Of a stretch of 64,000 bases of DNA, positions 9,180-18,436 are shown piece by piece (within the stretch, counting starts at the first letter, position 1; each line of letters begins with the position of its first letter). The notes under the pieces were generated by a model that saw only the letters and a program-made list of their open reading frames with translations, was not told the DNA's origin and made no database searches. Source of the DNA: Halostella pelagica (GTDB lineage Archaea; Halobacteriota; Halobacteria; Halobacteriales; Natronoarchaeaceae). Location of the stretch: assembly GCA_005954745.1 (NCBI GenBank), contig CP040678.1, forward strand, positions 1,984,001 through 2,048,000, given 5' to 3'. Both the position numbers and the translations under genes were made by a program.

Positions 9180-10223
9180 TCAGTACGGTTCGTGGGTGGC
9201 CGCATACCCCGTTTCTGTCCGCCGAATCCCGGACATCGAGTACAACTGGAGCGACCGCTCCTGTTTCGTCCGCACGGGAACGTCGTAGTTCTCGGCGTCG
9301 TATCCGAACGACCCGCCGTCAGCCCGCTCCTCGGCGACGAACTCGCGGTGGTCGGTCAGTCGGCGCTCGGTGACGCTCCGGGAGAGTTCGGGTAACTCGT
9401 CTACGTACTCGTCGAACGCCTCGACGAAGGCCTCGGAGAGTTCGTACCCCACGGAGTTGCGTGCGCTCGCCATCGCCGCGGCCGTCGTCGTGCCGGTCCC
9501 CCAAAACGGGTCGAGGACGGTGTCGCCGTAGACCGAATACATGTTGATCAGGCGGTACGGGATGGTCAGCGGGAACGCCCCCGACCGCTCTCGGCGGTCC
9601 GGATCCCCGGCGGCGTCGAGCGACTGGTCGCGTCCGCGAACGTCGGTCCACACGTCCGAGAACCACTCGTTTCGCTCCTCCCAGAAGTAGGCGCTCTCGT
9701 AGCGCCGGTCGGCCTTCGGTTCGAACGACCGGGAGTCGCCGTTGCGGAACACGAGGACGTACTCGTGTTCCAGTGTCACGTAGGCGTTCGGCGGGAGCAT
9801 CCCGGACCCCATGAACTTGCTCGCCTTGTTCGTCGGCTTGCGCCAGAGCACGTCGGGAAGCGGGTGAAACCCCAGGTCGCGAAACGTCTCGGTCACCCGG
9901 ACGTTGTTCGGGAAACACTGGAACCGGCCGCCGATAGAGCGCGTCGCGTCGCCGACGTTGACGCAGGCGATACCGCCCGGGGCCAGCACGCGAGCGACCT
10001 CCGCCCACACGTCTTCGAGGACGCCGTGCATTAGATCGAACGCTCGGTCTCCGTCACCTTCGGCGAGCGCTGACTCTACGTCGGGGTCGAGAGCCGCGAA
10101 CGACTCGTCCCACATCTCGATCATCGGATACGGCGGCGAGGTCACCACGAGTTCGACGGAGTCGTCCGCCAGGCCGTCCATCGAGCGGGCGTCGCCGACA
10201 GTCACTTCGTGTGTCGTTTCCAC
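9180..10223 (-). CDS. Beta-class DNA methyltransferase, likely CTAG N4-cytosine type (Zim-like)
   Basis: This 347-aa AdoMet-dependent amino-methyltransferase has catalytic motif IV TSPPYPMIEMWDESF at residues 28-42, well before the AdoMet-binding motif I DPFWGTGTTTAAAM near residue 240. That order defines the beta class. The TSPPY form suggests N4-cytosine methylation. The close pattern METTHEVTVGDAR...SPPYPMIEMWDE recalls the conserved haloarchaeal orphan CTAG methylase Zim. No restriction endonuclease gene is adjacent, in line with a solitary methylase. It is divergent from the TetR gene. The CTAG specificity is inferred. Confidence 0.8.
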   Translation of the reverse strand: METTHEVTVGDARSMDGLADDSVELVVTSPPYPMIEMWDESFAALDPDVESALAEGDGDRAFDLMHGVLEDVWAEVARVLAPGGIACVNVGDATRSIGGRFQCFPNNVRVTETFRDLGFHPLPDVLWRKPTNKASKFMGSGMLPPNAYVTLEHEYVLVFRNGDSRSFEPKADRRYESAYFWEERNEWFSDVWTDVRGRDQSLDAAGDPDRRERSGAFPLTIPYRLINMYSVYGDTVLDPFWGTGTTTAAAMASARNSVGYELSEAFVEAFDEYVDELPELSRSVTERRLTDHREFVAEERADGGSFGYDAENYDVPVRTKQERSLQLYSMSGIRRTETGYAATHEPY

Positions 10224-10308
10224 GTCGTCCGGTCCGTCGTCTCCGGTGGTGGTAAAACGGTCGGTTCGATAGGCACGTCCGACCGGAGGAACACAACCGT
10301 TAAACTGC

Positions 10309-10326
10309 TGAATGAACGTTCATTCA
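10309..10326. promoter_or_regulatory. Perfect 18-bp palindromic operator
   Basis: The sequence TGAATGAACGTTCATTCA is an exact palindrome of TetR-operator size. It ends 3 nt before ATG 10330 of the TetR gene. A TATA-like element (cgttaaac) lies just to its left, so a repressor bound here would cover the transcript start. Autoregulation of the TetR-MATE operon is the natural reading. It could also affect the divergent methylase gene 86 nt away. Confidence 0.8.
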
Positions 10327-10329
10327 ACA

Positions 10330-10941
10330 ATGCCTCCGTCGGATCCGCTCGACGACGACCCTGCTGATACCCGCACGGCGATCATGCAGGCGACCTACCG
10401 CGCCCTGAGCGAACACGGTTACACCGGTCTGACGATCCAGCGGATCGGCGACGAGTTCGACAGGAGCAAATCGCTCCTCTATCACCACTACGACGGCAAG
10501 GACGACCTGATGCTGGATTTCCTCGCGTTCATGCTCAACTACCACCGGGAGACGGTTTCGGAGTGGGAAACCGACGACCCGGAGACGGAACTCCGCTCGC
10601 TGGTGGACCACTTCTTCACCCGCGACAGGGAGGACGACGAGTTCGGAGCCGCGATGGTCGAACTCCGCGCGCAGGCGGCCCACGACGAGGCGTACCGTGA
10701 CCACTTCACCCGTAGCGATGCGCAGTTTCGGGACCGGATCGCCGAAACCGTCGCGCAGGGCGTTGAGCAAGGCGACTTTCGCTCCGTCGACCCGGAAGCC
10801 GTCGCGGAGCATCTGCTGACAGCCATCGCCGGCGGAACGACCAGACGTACGACCGCGGACGCCGCCGCCGCTCTCGAATCAGTCCGGGCCGAACTGCACC
10901 GGTACATCGACGACAGTCTGCTCGCGGAGGGCAGTACATGA
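10330..10941 (+). CDS. TetR-family repressor
   Basis: The 203-aa regulator has an N-terminal TetR HTH (AIMQATYRALSEHGYTG, then LTIQRIGDEFDRSKSLLYHHYDGKDDLM at residues ~38-65) and an all-helical ligand-binding C-terminal half. I chose ATG 10330 because the alternative start at 10312 lies inside the operator palindrome. Its stop overlaps the MATE gene start by ATGA, so it almost certainly controls that exporter in response to an exported compound. Confidence 0.88.
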   Translation: MPPSDPLDDDPADTRTAIMQATYRALSEHGYTGLTIQRIGDEFDRSKSLLYHHYDGKDDLMLDFLAFMLNYHRETVSEWETDDPETELRSLVDHFFTRDREDDEFGAAMVELRAQAAHDEAYRDHFTRSDAQFRDRIAETVAQGVEQGDFRSVDPEAVAEHLLTAIAGGTTRRTTADAAAALESVRAELHRYIDDSLLAEGST

Positions 10942-12416
10942 GTTCTCCCGGTGACGACCGCGCGGTCGATGTCGTCAGCGGCGCGCTCGTCAAGCCGCTG
11001 ATACTCCTCTCTCTTCCCATCGTCGTCACGAACCTCCTCCAGGTCGGCTACAACCTGGCCGACACTTTCTGGGTCGGCCGCCTCGGGCAGGCGGCGGTCA
11101 GCGCCATCTCGTACTCGTGGGCGATCGTCTTTCTCGTCATCGCACTCGCCGCCGGGTTCACCGTCGCGGGGACGGTTCTCGTCGCTCAGAACAAGGGCGC
11201 GGGGAACACGGAGCGCATCGCGGGCGTGGCGGGCCAGACCATCTCGTTCGTGATCCTCGTCTCGGCCGTGCTGTCGGTCGTCGGCTATCTACTCACGCCC
11301 GACTTGCTCCGCCTCGTCGGCGCGACCCCCGGTACGGACGAGTTCGCTCTGTCGCTCGCGTACACCCGGACGATGTTTCTCGGGCTACCCTTTGTCTTCG
11401 GGTTCTTCATCTTCCAGGCGCTCCTCCAGGGGTGGGGCGACACCAGAACGCCGCTGTACCTGATGGCGTTCGGGGTCGTACTGAACGTGATCGCCGACCC
11501 GTTTTTCATCCTCGGCTTCGAGGAGAACGTATTGTTCGCCTGGTTAGACATGGAATCGCTCGAATCGTCGCTGTACGCGGCGACGGAATTCTCCGGGTTC
11601 GGGGTTCAGGGGGCCGCGCTGGCGACGATCATCACCCGCGGTATCGGGGCCGTCATCGGCATCGCTCTGTTGCTCTCCGGCCGGGTCGGGATCAGCCTGT
11701 CCCCGTCGGACTTCGTACTCAGGGCTGACACCGTTCGGAAGATAGTCCGCATCGGCGCGCCGGCGAGCGTCGAACGCAGTATGGTCGCCGTCAGCACGAC
11801 GGTCGTGACCGCGCTCGTCGCCATCGTGGGCGCGAACGCGGTCGCCGGCTACGGCATCGGCACGCGGATCACCTCGATGGTCGTTCTCCCGGCGCTCGGC
11901 CTGGCCCGTGGCGTCGAGACGGTCGTCGGACAGAACCTCGGTGCGAACCAGCCGGACCGGGCCGAACGCGGCGTGTTCGCAGCGGCGGCGCTCATCGTCG
12001 TCAGCCTCGTCGCGCTGTCCGCCGCGGTGTACGTCTTCGCCGAACCGGTGGTCGACGTGTTCATCAGCGGCGACAGCGCCGCCGCTGTGATCGGCTACGG
12101 TGCCGACTACCTCCGGATCGTCGGCGCGTCGTTCGTCTTTCTCGGCGTCTTCTACGTCGTTCAGGGCGGTTTCCGCGGGAGCGGGAGCACGCGTATCGCG
12201 ATGGTGTTTGCCTTCCTCGGATTCATCGTCTTCCGGGCGACGCTCGCGTACGCGCTCGTCGGCCCTCTCGACCTCGGTGCGACCGGCGTCTGGTACGGCG
12301 TCGCCGCCGCGAACGCGCTGATGGCCGCTATCGCCGCCCTCTATTTCCTCAGGGGAACCTGGGCGGAGGGCGTGGTCGACCCGACGGAGTCGGACGTCGC
12401 GCCCACAGACGACTGA
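10938..12416 (+). CDS. MATE-family multidrug efflux transporter
   Basis: The 492-residue product has twelve predicted TM helices in two MatE repeats. The N-half shows LLSLPIVVTNLLQVGYNLADTFWVGRLG and the second half shows IGAPASVERSM and a matching YGIGTRI stretch, typical of the DinF/NorM-like polyspecific antiporters. It exports cationic drugs or metabolites with H+ or Na+ across the cytoplasmic membrane. The 4-nt overlap with the TetR gene shows translational coupling. Confidence 0.88.
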   Translation: MSSPGDDRAVDVVSGALVKPLILLSLPIVVTNLLQVGYNLADTFWVGRLGQAAVSAISYSWAIVFLVIALAAGFTVAGTVLVAQNKGAGNTERIAGVAGQTISFVILVSAVLSVVGYLLTPDLLRLVGATPGTDEFALSLAYTRTMFLGLPFVFGFFIFQALLQGWGDTRTPLYLMAFGVVLNVIADPFFILGFEENVLFAWLDMESLESSLYAATEFSGFGVQGAALATIITRGIGAVIGIALLLSGRVGISLSPSDFVLRADTVRKIVRIGAPASVERSMVAVSTTVVTALVAIVGANAVAGYGIGTRITSMVVLPALGLARGVETVVGQNLGANQPDRAERGVFAAAALIVVSLVALSAAVYVFAEPVVDVFISGDSAAAVIGYGADYLRIVGASFVFLGVFYVVQGGFRGSGSTRIAMVFAFLGFIVFRATLAYALVGPLDLGATGVWYGVAAANALMAAIAALYFLRGTWAEGVVDPTESDVAPTDD

Positions 12417-12518
12417 CCGGACCGAACATGTTCTCGGACGAGGTTACCGGGCGGGGCCGCGTATCCCGCGGACGATGACCACGAACCAGTCCCAGAACGC
12501 TCGTGTCCGCATCCGACG

Positions 12519-13682
12519 ATGAATCGGAGCATCGACCGCTGGACGCGACGCTACGTGGCCGCGAGCGCCGTCGGGTTCGCCTGTTGGCGGATCGGTGTGC
12601 TCCTCGGCGCGGACCACGGGGTAGAGGTGGCCGCCGCGCTACTGGGGTTCGTCTTGCCCGTCGTCTTCGGGAAGGCGTACCTGTTGATCCCGTCGTTTGC
12701 CGGACGGACGCTGGCGTCCGCGTCCGTCCCAGCAGTCCACTTGCCGCTCGCCGCTGGCGGCGCAATAGCGCTGGTCGGCGCGCGGGCCGGCTTGACTCCA
12801 CGCGTCGTCGGCGTCGCGGGAAGCGCAGCATGGACGCTCGGCGTCGTCCTCTTTCTCGGCGGCCTGCTGTGGACGGTCGGCCCGGAACTGACACGTTTCG
12901 AGCGGTGGGGGTCGGGCGAGGACCGCTGGAGCGCCCGGTTCGCGCTCCCGTTCGTCGGGGTCGCCCTTACCTACCTGCTCGTCGGGACCGCAGGGCTACT
13001 CGCAGCGACGACTGACGGAGCGGTCGGCACCGACCCGCGGACCACCCACCTGTTTGCCGCGGGCACCGCTGCCCTGTTGATCGTCGCGCTCGGGACGCGC
13101 CTGCTTCCGGGGTTTTGCAGTGCCGATCCGCCGACGGCAGTAGTCGCCGTGACACTCCCCGCCGCTGCCGTCGGGCCGGGGATGCTCGCGGTCCACCTCT
13201 GGGGCGGGGCCGACTTTCGCCTCGCGGCCGCGACTCAGGCCGTCGGACTGCTCGGCTGGGCCGTCATCGTCGGGACCCTCTTCTTCCGGACCTCGCGGTC
13301 GTTCGTCGGCTTCTACGGCATCGGCGCGGGGGCGGCGTTCGGCGCTGTTGGAGCCGGCCTCGGCGTCGGGATGGCGACCCGCGCCGGACCGCTCGCCGCG
13401 CTCCGCACGGCCCACGTCGATGCGATGCTGGCGGGGTTTCTCAGCCTGACTGTCGTCGGATTCGTCCTCCTGTTCTACCCGCACACCGACGGTAAGTTCC
13501 CTGGGAGCGATGCGGCGGCGGCGGCAGTCGTCGCCGCTCTCGCCGCGGGCGTCGCCCTACAGGTTCTCGGACCGCTTCTCGGAGGTGACCCCGTCACAGG
13601 GGTCCTCTCGGGCGTGGGCGACGGACTCGCGGCACTCGGGGCCACGGGGTTCGCCGCGGTCGTCGCCGTCCGACTGTTCTGA
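12519..13682 (+). CDS. Multi-TM membrane protein, NnrS/heme-copper-oxidase-like fold (tentative)
   Basis: The 387-aa product is very hydrophobic with ten to twelve helices. Histidines sit at helix starts in patterns resembling NnrS or subunit-I-like proteins: THLFAAGTAALLIVALGTRLLPG and AHVDAMLAGFLSLTVVGF (each shown only in part of its helix). It lies 84 nt upstream of the oxidase subunit I gene in the same direction, suggesting a related respiratory role or haem binding. The function is inferred. It could simply be an unrelated polytopic protein. Confidence 0.5.
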   Translation: MNRSIDRWTRRYVAASAVGFACWRIGVLLGADHGVEVAAALLGFVLPVVFGKAYLLIPSFAGRTLASASVPAVHLPLAAGGAIALVGARAGLTPRVVGVAGSAAWTLGVVLFLGGLLWTVGPELTRFERWGSGEDRWSARFALPFVGVALTYLLVGTAGLLAATTDGAVGTDPRTTHLFAAGTAALLIVALGTRLLPGFCSADPPTAVVAVTLPAAAVGPGMLAVHLWGGADFRLAAATQAVGLLGWAVIVGTLFFRTSRSFVGFYGIGAGAAFGAVGAGLGVGMATRAGPLAALRTAHVDAMLAGFLSLTVVGFVLLFYPHTDGKFPGSDAAAAAVVAALAAGVALQVLGPLLGGDPVTGVLSGVGDGLAALGATGFAAVVAVRLF

Positions 13683-13765
13683 CGGATAGCCTGCCGAAGC
13701 ACGTAAAAAGCGAAACCGAACATGTGACGGAGAACTCCTTTTCCGGATCGAACTAAACCCCCGGC

Positions 13766-15505
13766 ATGGCAAACGGAACGGCTCAGTTGGTGTTGACGGG
13801 GGTGATGGTTCTGGTCCTTCTCACCGTCGGCCGGTGGGTTTCTACGCTCGAAGGGCGTCGTTCGTACGTACCGGCGGGGTCGGGCCAGACAGGAACCGAA
13901 GGAGACTACGGTCACGCGGAGAAACCCGGCGGCCTCGTCCGGTGGCTGACGACGGTCGACCACAAGGACATCGGTATTCTCTACGGGGTCTTTGCGATCC
14001 TCTCGTTCGCGTGGGGCGGCCTCGCAGTCCTCCTGATGCGGACGGAACTGATGACGCCGACCTCCGACATCGTCACCACGTCCACGTACAACGTCTTGCT
14101 GACGAGTCACGGCATCACGATGCTGTTCCTGTTCGGGACGCCGATCCTCGCGGCGTTCTCGAACTACTTGATCCCGCTTCTCATCGGCGCGGACGACATG
14201 GCGTTCCCCCGGATCAACGCTATCGCCTTCTGGCTGTTGCCGCCGGGAGCGCTGTTGATCTGGGGCGGTATCCTGCTGGAACCGTTCGGGGCTATCGAGG
14301 GCGCTCAGACCGCCTGGACTATCTACCCGCCGCTGTCGGTCGAGCAGACGAACCCCGGGGTCGACCTGATGATCCTCGGCTTGCATCTCACCGGCGTCTC
14401 CGCGACGATGGGTGCGATCAACTTCGTCGCGACCATCTTCACCGAGCGAGGCGAGGAGGTCGGCTGGAGCAACCTCGACATGGTCTCGTGGACCGTGCTG
14501 GTCCAGTCCGGGCAGATCATCTTCGCGTTCCCGCTCCTCGGGAGCGCGCTCGTCATGCTCCTGCTGGACCGGAACTTCGGGACGACGTTTTTCGCCGTTG
14601 ACGGCGGCGGCACTATCCTCTGGCAACACCTGTTCTGGTTCTTCGGACATCCCGAAGTGTACATCCTCGTCCTCCCGCCGATGGGGATCATCAGTTACGT
14701 CCTCCCGCGGTTCGCGGGACGGAAGCTGTTCGGGTTCAAATACGTCGTCTACTCGACGCTGGCGCTCGGCGTCCTCTCGTTCGGCGTCTGGGCCCACCAC
14801 ATGTTCGCGACGGGTATCGACCCCCGGCTCCGGGCTAGCTTCATGGCGGTTTCCATCGCCATCGCCATCCCGAGCGCGGTCAAGACGTTCAACTGGATCG
14901 CGACGATGTGGAACGGTGCGTTGCGACTGCGAGCGCCGATGCTGTTCTGTATCGGCTTCGTGGCGAACTTCATCATCGGCGGCGTCACCGGCGTGTTCGA
15001 GGCGGCGATCCCGGTCGACCTCGTGCTCCACGACACGTACCACGTCGTCGCGCACTTCCACTACGTCATCATGGGTGCCATCGCCTTCGCCGTGTTCGCC
15101 GGCATCTACTACTGGTTCCCCCTCGTAACGGGCAGGTGGTACCAGCGCACGCTTGCGAAGTGGCACTTCTGGCTCACGATGGTCGGGACCAACCTCACGT
15201 TTTTCCCCATGGTCCTCCTCGGCTACGGCGGAATGCCGCGCCGGTACGCCACCTACAACCTGTCCGTCGGCCCGCAGACCTACTTCATCGACCTGCACCA
15301 GGCGGCGACCCTCGGCGCGTTCATCCTGGCGGTCGGCCAACTGATCTTCGTCTGGAACATCGTCGTGTCGTGGCTCGAAGGCGCTCGCATCGACAGCGGC
15401 GACCCGTGGAACTTGGCCGAGCGCGGCCTCAAGACGCGCGAGTGGGAGTGGCTCGAAGAACAGCGGGAGACGATGCTCGCGGACGGCGGCGAGTCGTCGG
15501 ACTGA
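13766..15505 (+). CDS. coxA: Heme-copper (cytochrome c-type) oxidase subunit I
   Basis: The 579-residue protein carries the type A oxygen-reductase centre. HPEVY is at 295-299 with the CuB His and cross-linked Tyr, two CuB His are at 344-345 (WAHHMF), and haem ligands lie around His430 and His432 in HVVAHFHYV. The core begins at about residue 64 (VDHKDIGILYG) and is preceded by an extra N-terminal TM helix and a ~35-residue linker. The active-site Tyr argues against a nitric oxide reductase. Subunits II and III are not adjacent, so they must be encoded elsewhere. Confidence 0.9.
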   Translation: MANGTAQLVLTGVMVLVLLTVGRWVSTLEGRRSYVPAGSGQTGTEGDYGHAEKPGGLVRWLTTVDHKDIGILYGVFAILSFAWGGLAVLLMRTELMTPTSDIVTTSTYNVLLTSHGITMLFLFGTPILAAFSNYLIPLLIGADDMAFPRINAIAFWLLPPGALLIWGGILLEPFGAIEGAQTAWTIYPPLSVEQTNPGVDLMILGLHLTGVSATMGAINFVATIFTERGEEVGWSNLDMVSWTVLVQSGQIIFAFPLLGSALVMLLLDRNFGTTFFAVDGGGTILWQHLFWFFGHPEVYILVLPPMGIISYVLPRFAGRKLFGFKYVVYSTLALGVLSFGVWAHHMFATGIDPRLRASFMAVSIAIAIPSAVKTFNWIATMWNGALRLRAPMLFCIGFVANFIIGGVTGVFEAAIPVDLVLHDTYHVVAHFHYVIMGAIAFAVFAGIYYWFPLVTGRWYQRTLAKWHFWLTMVGTNLTFFPMVLLGYGGMPRRYATYNLSVGPQTYFIDLHQAATLGAFILAVGQLIFVWNIVVSWLEGARIDSGDPWNLAERGLKTREWEWLEEQRETMLADGGESSD

Positions 15506-15589
15506 CTCCCCCGGTGTGGTCGCGCGACCGTTTGGGGGCAGGAAACGGAAGCATCTGCGGGGAAGAGAGTGTCTCGTAGGAGAACGCGA

Positions 15590-15901
15590 TCAGTCGGAGG
15601 TCGCCGTCTGCGTCGCGGATGCCGTCGGTGCCGGCGTCGGGGAGACGACGACGCGCCGGTCGGCGTACACTGACACGTCACAGCCGGCGTAGGTGAACTC
15701 GATACGACCGCTAGGCCGGTCACTCCCGTCGTTGCTCGACTCGAAGAGTCGGTTTAGCGCGTCCGGGTCGATGGCGTCGAAGAGGGGGTCAAGTTCCAGC
15801 GGGTCGGCGTCTGTCGCTTCGGCAGTGGCGATGACGACGGCTTCGGTTGCGGACTCGGTCTCGGCGACGCGTTCGACGGGGGTGGTCTGGTCAGCGTTCA
15901 T
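15590..15901 (-). CDS. HalOD1 output-domain protein
   Basis: The 103-aa product has the HalOD1 pattern ATEAVVIATAEATDADP, LDPLFDAIDPDALNRLF, then RIEFTYAGCDVSVYADRRV. It is followed by a short Thr/Ala-rich tail. It is acidic, cytoplasmic and of unknown biochemical activity. It is convergent with the oxidase gene and not obviously in an operon. Its C-terminal tail is the most variable part compared with the other HalOD1 gene at 2154-2405. Confidence 0.7.
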   Translation of the reverse strand: MNADQTTPVERVAETESATEAVVIATAEATDADPLELDPLFDAIDPDALNRLFESSNDGSDRPSGRIEFTYAGCDVSVYADRRVVVSPTPAPTASATQTATSD

Positions 15902-16002
15902 TGTCTATTACGACGAACGGACCCTTTCGGTATGGGGTCCATGGCTACAATCATATCTCCGTCCGTTCGGCGGGGGCTATATGTATTCGGCGGGTCGCAC
16001 GT

Positions 16003-18435
16003 TCAGTCGAACTGGTCGAGTACCGCGTCGACGATCCGTACCGTCGCCGGCGCGTGCAGCGGTTCGTTGCCGTTGCCGCACTGCACGTCCATGAGACACG
16101 CCGGGCAGCCGTTGACGCCGCCGCAGTCGCAGTCGGCGACGCGTTCGCGCGTCCGCTCTAGCACCGACTCGACGTTCTCGTAGATCCCCTTCGCGAATCC
16201 GATGCCCCCCTCGACCGTGTCGTGGATGAACCACGTCGGCGCGTCGGTCTCGGGGTGGCGATTGATGCTCAGACCGCCCATGTCCCCCTTGTCCATCCGC
16301 AGTTCCAGCGGTGCGAGTTTGATCATCGCGTGTTCGGCCCCGTGGAGGCCGCCGAGGAACGTCCACTCTTTCGTCCCGAGCGACGCGGACGCTGACGGTT
16401 CGGCGAGCAGTTCGTCGGGAACGTCCTCGACGACCGTCTCGAACAGCGAGCGCGGCGTCTCGACCCACATCAGTTGCGTCCGCAACTCGATCGGGGGCAG
16501 GCCGGTCGGTTCGGGCGCACCCTTCGTCCGACCTGTCTCGATTTCGATCCGCTTGTAGTGGCTGTAGTGGATCGAAACGGTGCCCGTCCCGAAACAGAGC
16601 GTGAACCCGCCGCCGAGGTCGCGCTCCCGCCGGCGGTCGAGGTCCGAAACGGACTTCTCGGAGAGCGTCCGCGTGTACTCATTGGTCCGGGCCTCCCGGA
16701 CGGTGACGTACGGGCGGGGAACGTCCTCTTCGAGTTCCACCACCTCGTACTCGGTGCCGTCGTGGAGCGTCAGCGCGCCCGGATGGAAGTCGCGGTAGGC
16801 CCGTTCGCGGTCTATCGGCTCCATCTCTATCTCGCCGTCCTCGCAGCGGACGTCGAACTGCTCGCCGGAGGTGGCGTACATCGAGATGTCGGCTTGCGGG
16901 CGCGGCGGGCCGTCGTACTGGACGCCGTGGTCGAGGTGACCGACGAACCGGCCGGCGTCTTTCCACATCTCGACGCCGCGTTCCAGTCGGTCCTCGCCGT
17001 CGAACCACCGGGAATCATTGCGGGTGAGCGGCAGTTCGTCGGCCGCACAGAGCAGGTGTCTCGCGTACACCGCGTTGTTCTCCAGGTCGACTACCGCGTC
17101 CTCCATCGCGTCCCCGAGCAGGTAGTCGGGGTTGTCCAGCACGTACTGGTCGATGGCGTCGGCGCGGGCGACAAGCACGGCGAGCGCGTCCGCCGTTCCG
17201 CGCCCCGCCCGCCCGACCTGCTGCCAGAACGACTGTCGCGTGCCGGGGTAGCCCGCGACGACCGCGGCATCGACGGAGCCGACGTCGATGCCGAGTTCCA
17301 GCGCGTTCGTCGAGACGACGCCGTCGAGGTCGCCCGACTTGAGGCGGTACTCGGTGCTTCGCCTGCTCTCTTTCCCGTGGCCCGCGTGGTACGGTTCGAC
17401 CGAGAGGTAGCCGCCCGCCGGGTGGTCTCCCGCGGCGCGCTCCGCCGCCTTCGCTGCGAGTTCCGTTCCTTGCCGGGAGCGAGCGAACAGCAGGGTCTGT
17501 ACCCCGTTCAGGCCGAGATGGGCCAGCACGTCGCTCGCCTCGCTGTTGGCGCTGCGTTTCGCGCCGAGGAACTCCTCGATGTCGTACTCCTCGGCCGGGT
17601 CCTCGTCGAACGGCGGGTCCCAGAACACTATCTCCCGCCGCCCGTGCGGACTGCCGTCCTCGTCGACGACCGAGAACGGTTCGCCGGTGAGCGCCTCGGC
17701 GTGGTCGGCCGGGTTGCCGATGGTCGCCGTCGTACAGACGAGGCTCGGGTCGCTCCCGTAGTAGTCGAGAACGCGCCGGAGGCGACGGAGCGTCCACGCC
17801 ACGTGCATCCCGTGAACCCCCGTGTAGGAGTGCGACTCGTCGACGGCGAGGAGTTCGCAGTTCGCCAAGCAGTCGCGCCACTTCCGGTGGTGGCCGAGGT
17901 AGACGTTGATCCCGGCGAAGTTAGAGACGATCACGTCCGCGCTCTCGCGGATCGCTCGGCGGCGGTCCCGCGGGGTGTCGCCGTCGTACACCGCGACGGT
18001 GACATCCAGCCCGAGATCGCCGTAGAGGTCGTTCAGTGCCCCCTCCTGGTCGCGGGAGAGCGCCTTCGTCGGGAAGCAGAACAGCGCCCGTGCGTCCGGG
18101 TTCTCCCGCTTCAGGAGCGCGAAGTACAGCGCGTAGACGAACGTCTTCCCGGACGACGTGGCCGTCGCGACGGCGACGTTCTCGCCGTCGAGTAACCGCT
18201 CTATCGCCTCGGCCTGGTGCTCGTACAGGTCGTGGCCGAGTTCCGCCGCCAGCGCGTCGCCGAGGACGGACGCGGCGTCCACGTAGTCGGCATATTCGGC
18301 GGTCTGGGCCGCCGTGTGGGCGATCTGGCCCTCGTACTCGGGGAATCGGTCGCGGAGCCGCTCCGGGGAGAGCACGTCGACCCGCTCGCTCCATCCCGCT
18401 GTCTCGTCCGCCGCGGTCGCGTTGTCATCAGTCAT
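16003..18435 (-). CDS. mrfA: MrfA/YprA-like DEAH helicase with DUF1998 four-Cys domain
   Basis: The 810-residue superfamily-2 helicase has Walker A TATSSGKTF at ~91-99, the Walker B/DESH box at 199-202, and a helicase C-domain with STNALELGIDVG and QQVGRAGR. The C-terminal DUF1998 region has a four-Cys cluster (CDCGG, GCPAC, VQCGNG within the last ~45 residues). This is the architecture of Bacillus MrfA (YprA), which with exonuclease MrfB repairs mitomycin-type damage independently of UvrABC. ATG 18435 begins one base after the stop of the MrfB-like gene, and upstream in-frame codons overlap that gene. Confidence 0.85.
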   Translation of the reverse strand: MTDDNATAADETAGWSERVDVLSPERLRDRFPEYEGQIAHTAAQTAEYADYVDAASVLGDALAAELGHDLYEHQAEAIERLLDGENVAVATATSSGKTFVYALYFALLKRENPDARALFCFPTKALSRDQEGALNDLYGDLGLDVTVAVYDGDTPRDRRRAIRESADVIVSNFAGINVYLGHHRKWRDCLANCELLAVDESHSYTGVHGMHVAWTLRRLRRVLDYYGSDPSLVCTTATIGNPADHAEALTGEPFSVVDEDGSPHGRREIVFWDPPFDEDPAEEYDIEEFLGAKRSANSEASDVLAHLGLNGVQTLLFARSRQGTELAAKAAERAAGDHPAGGYLSVEPYHAGHGKESRRSTEYRLKSGDLDGVVSTNALELGIDVGSVDAAVVAGYPGTRQSFWQQVGRAGRGTADALAVLVARADAIDQYVLDNPDYLLGDAMEDAVVDLENNAVYARHLLCAADELPLTRNDSRWFDGEDRLERGVEMWKDAGRFVGHLDHGVQYDGPPRPQADISMYATSGEQFDVRCEDGEIEMEPIDRERAYRDFHPGALTLHDGTEYEVVELEEDVPRPYVTVREARTNEYTRTLSEKSVSDLDRRRERDLGGGFTLCFGTGTVSIHYSHYKRIEIETGRTKGAPEPTGLPPIELRTQLMWVETPRSLFETVVEDVPDELLAEPSASASLGTKEWTFLGGLHGAEHAMIKLAPLELRMDKGDMGGLSINRHPETDAPTWFIHDTVEGGIGFAKGIYENVESVLERTRERVADCDCGGVNGCPACLMDVQCGNGNEPLHAPATVRIVDAVLDQFD

Positions 18436-18436
18436 A

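Noticed and set aside
13475-15340. A 621-codon open frame antisense to the oxidase genes
   Set aside because: It is a by-product of GC-rich codon positions opposite coxA. Its residues are Asp/Arg/Glu monotony with no domain, while the forward frame has all oxidase active-site residues.
16474-18195. A 573-codon open frame opposite the MrfA-like helicase
   Set aside because: It has a Val/Arg/Glu-rich shadow composition, and the helicase on the other strand has all motifs and its start coupled to mrfB.
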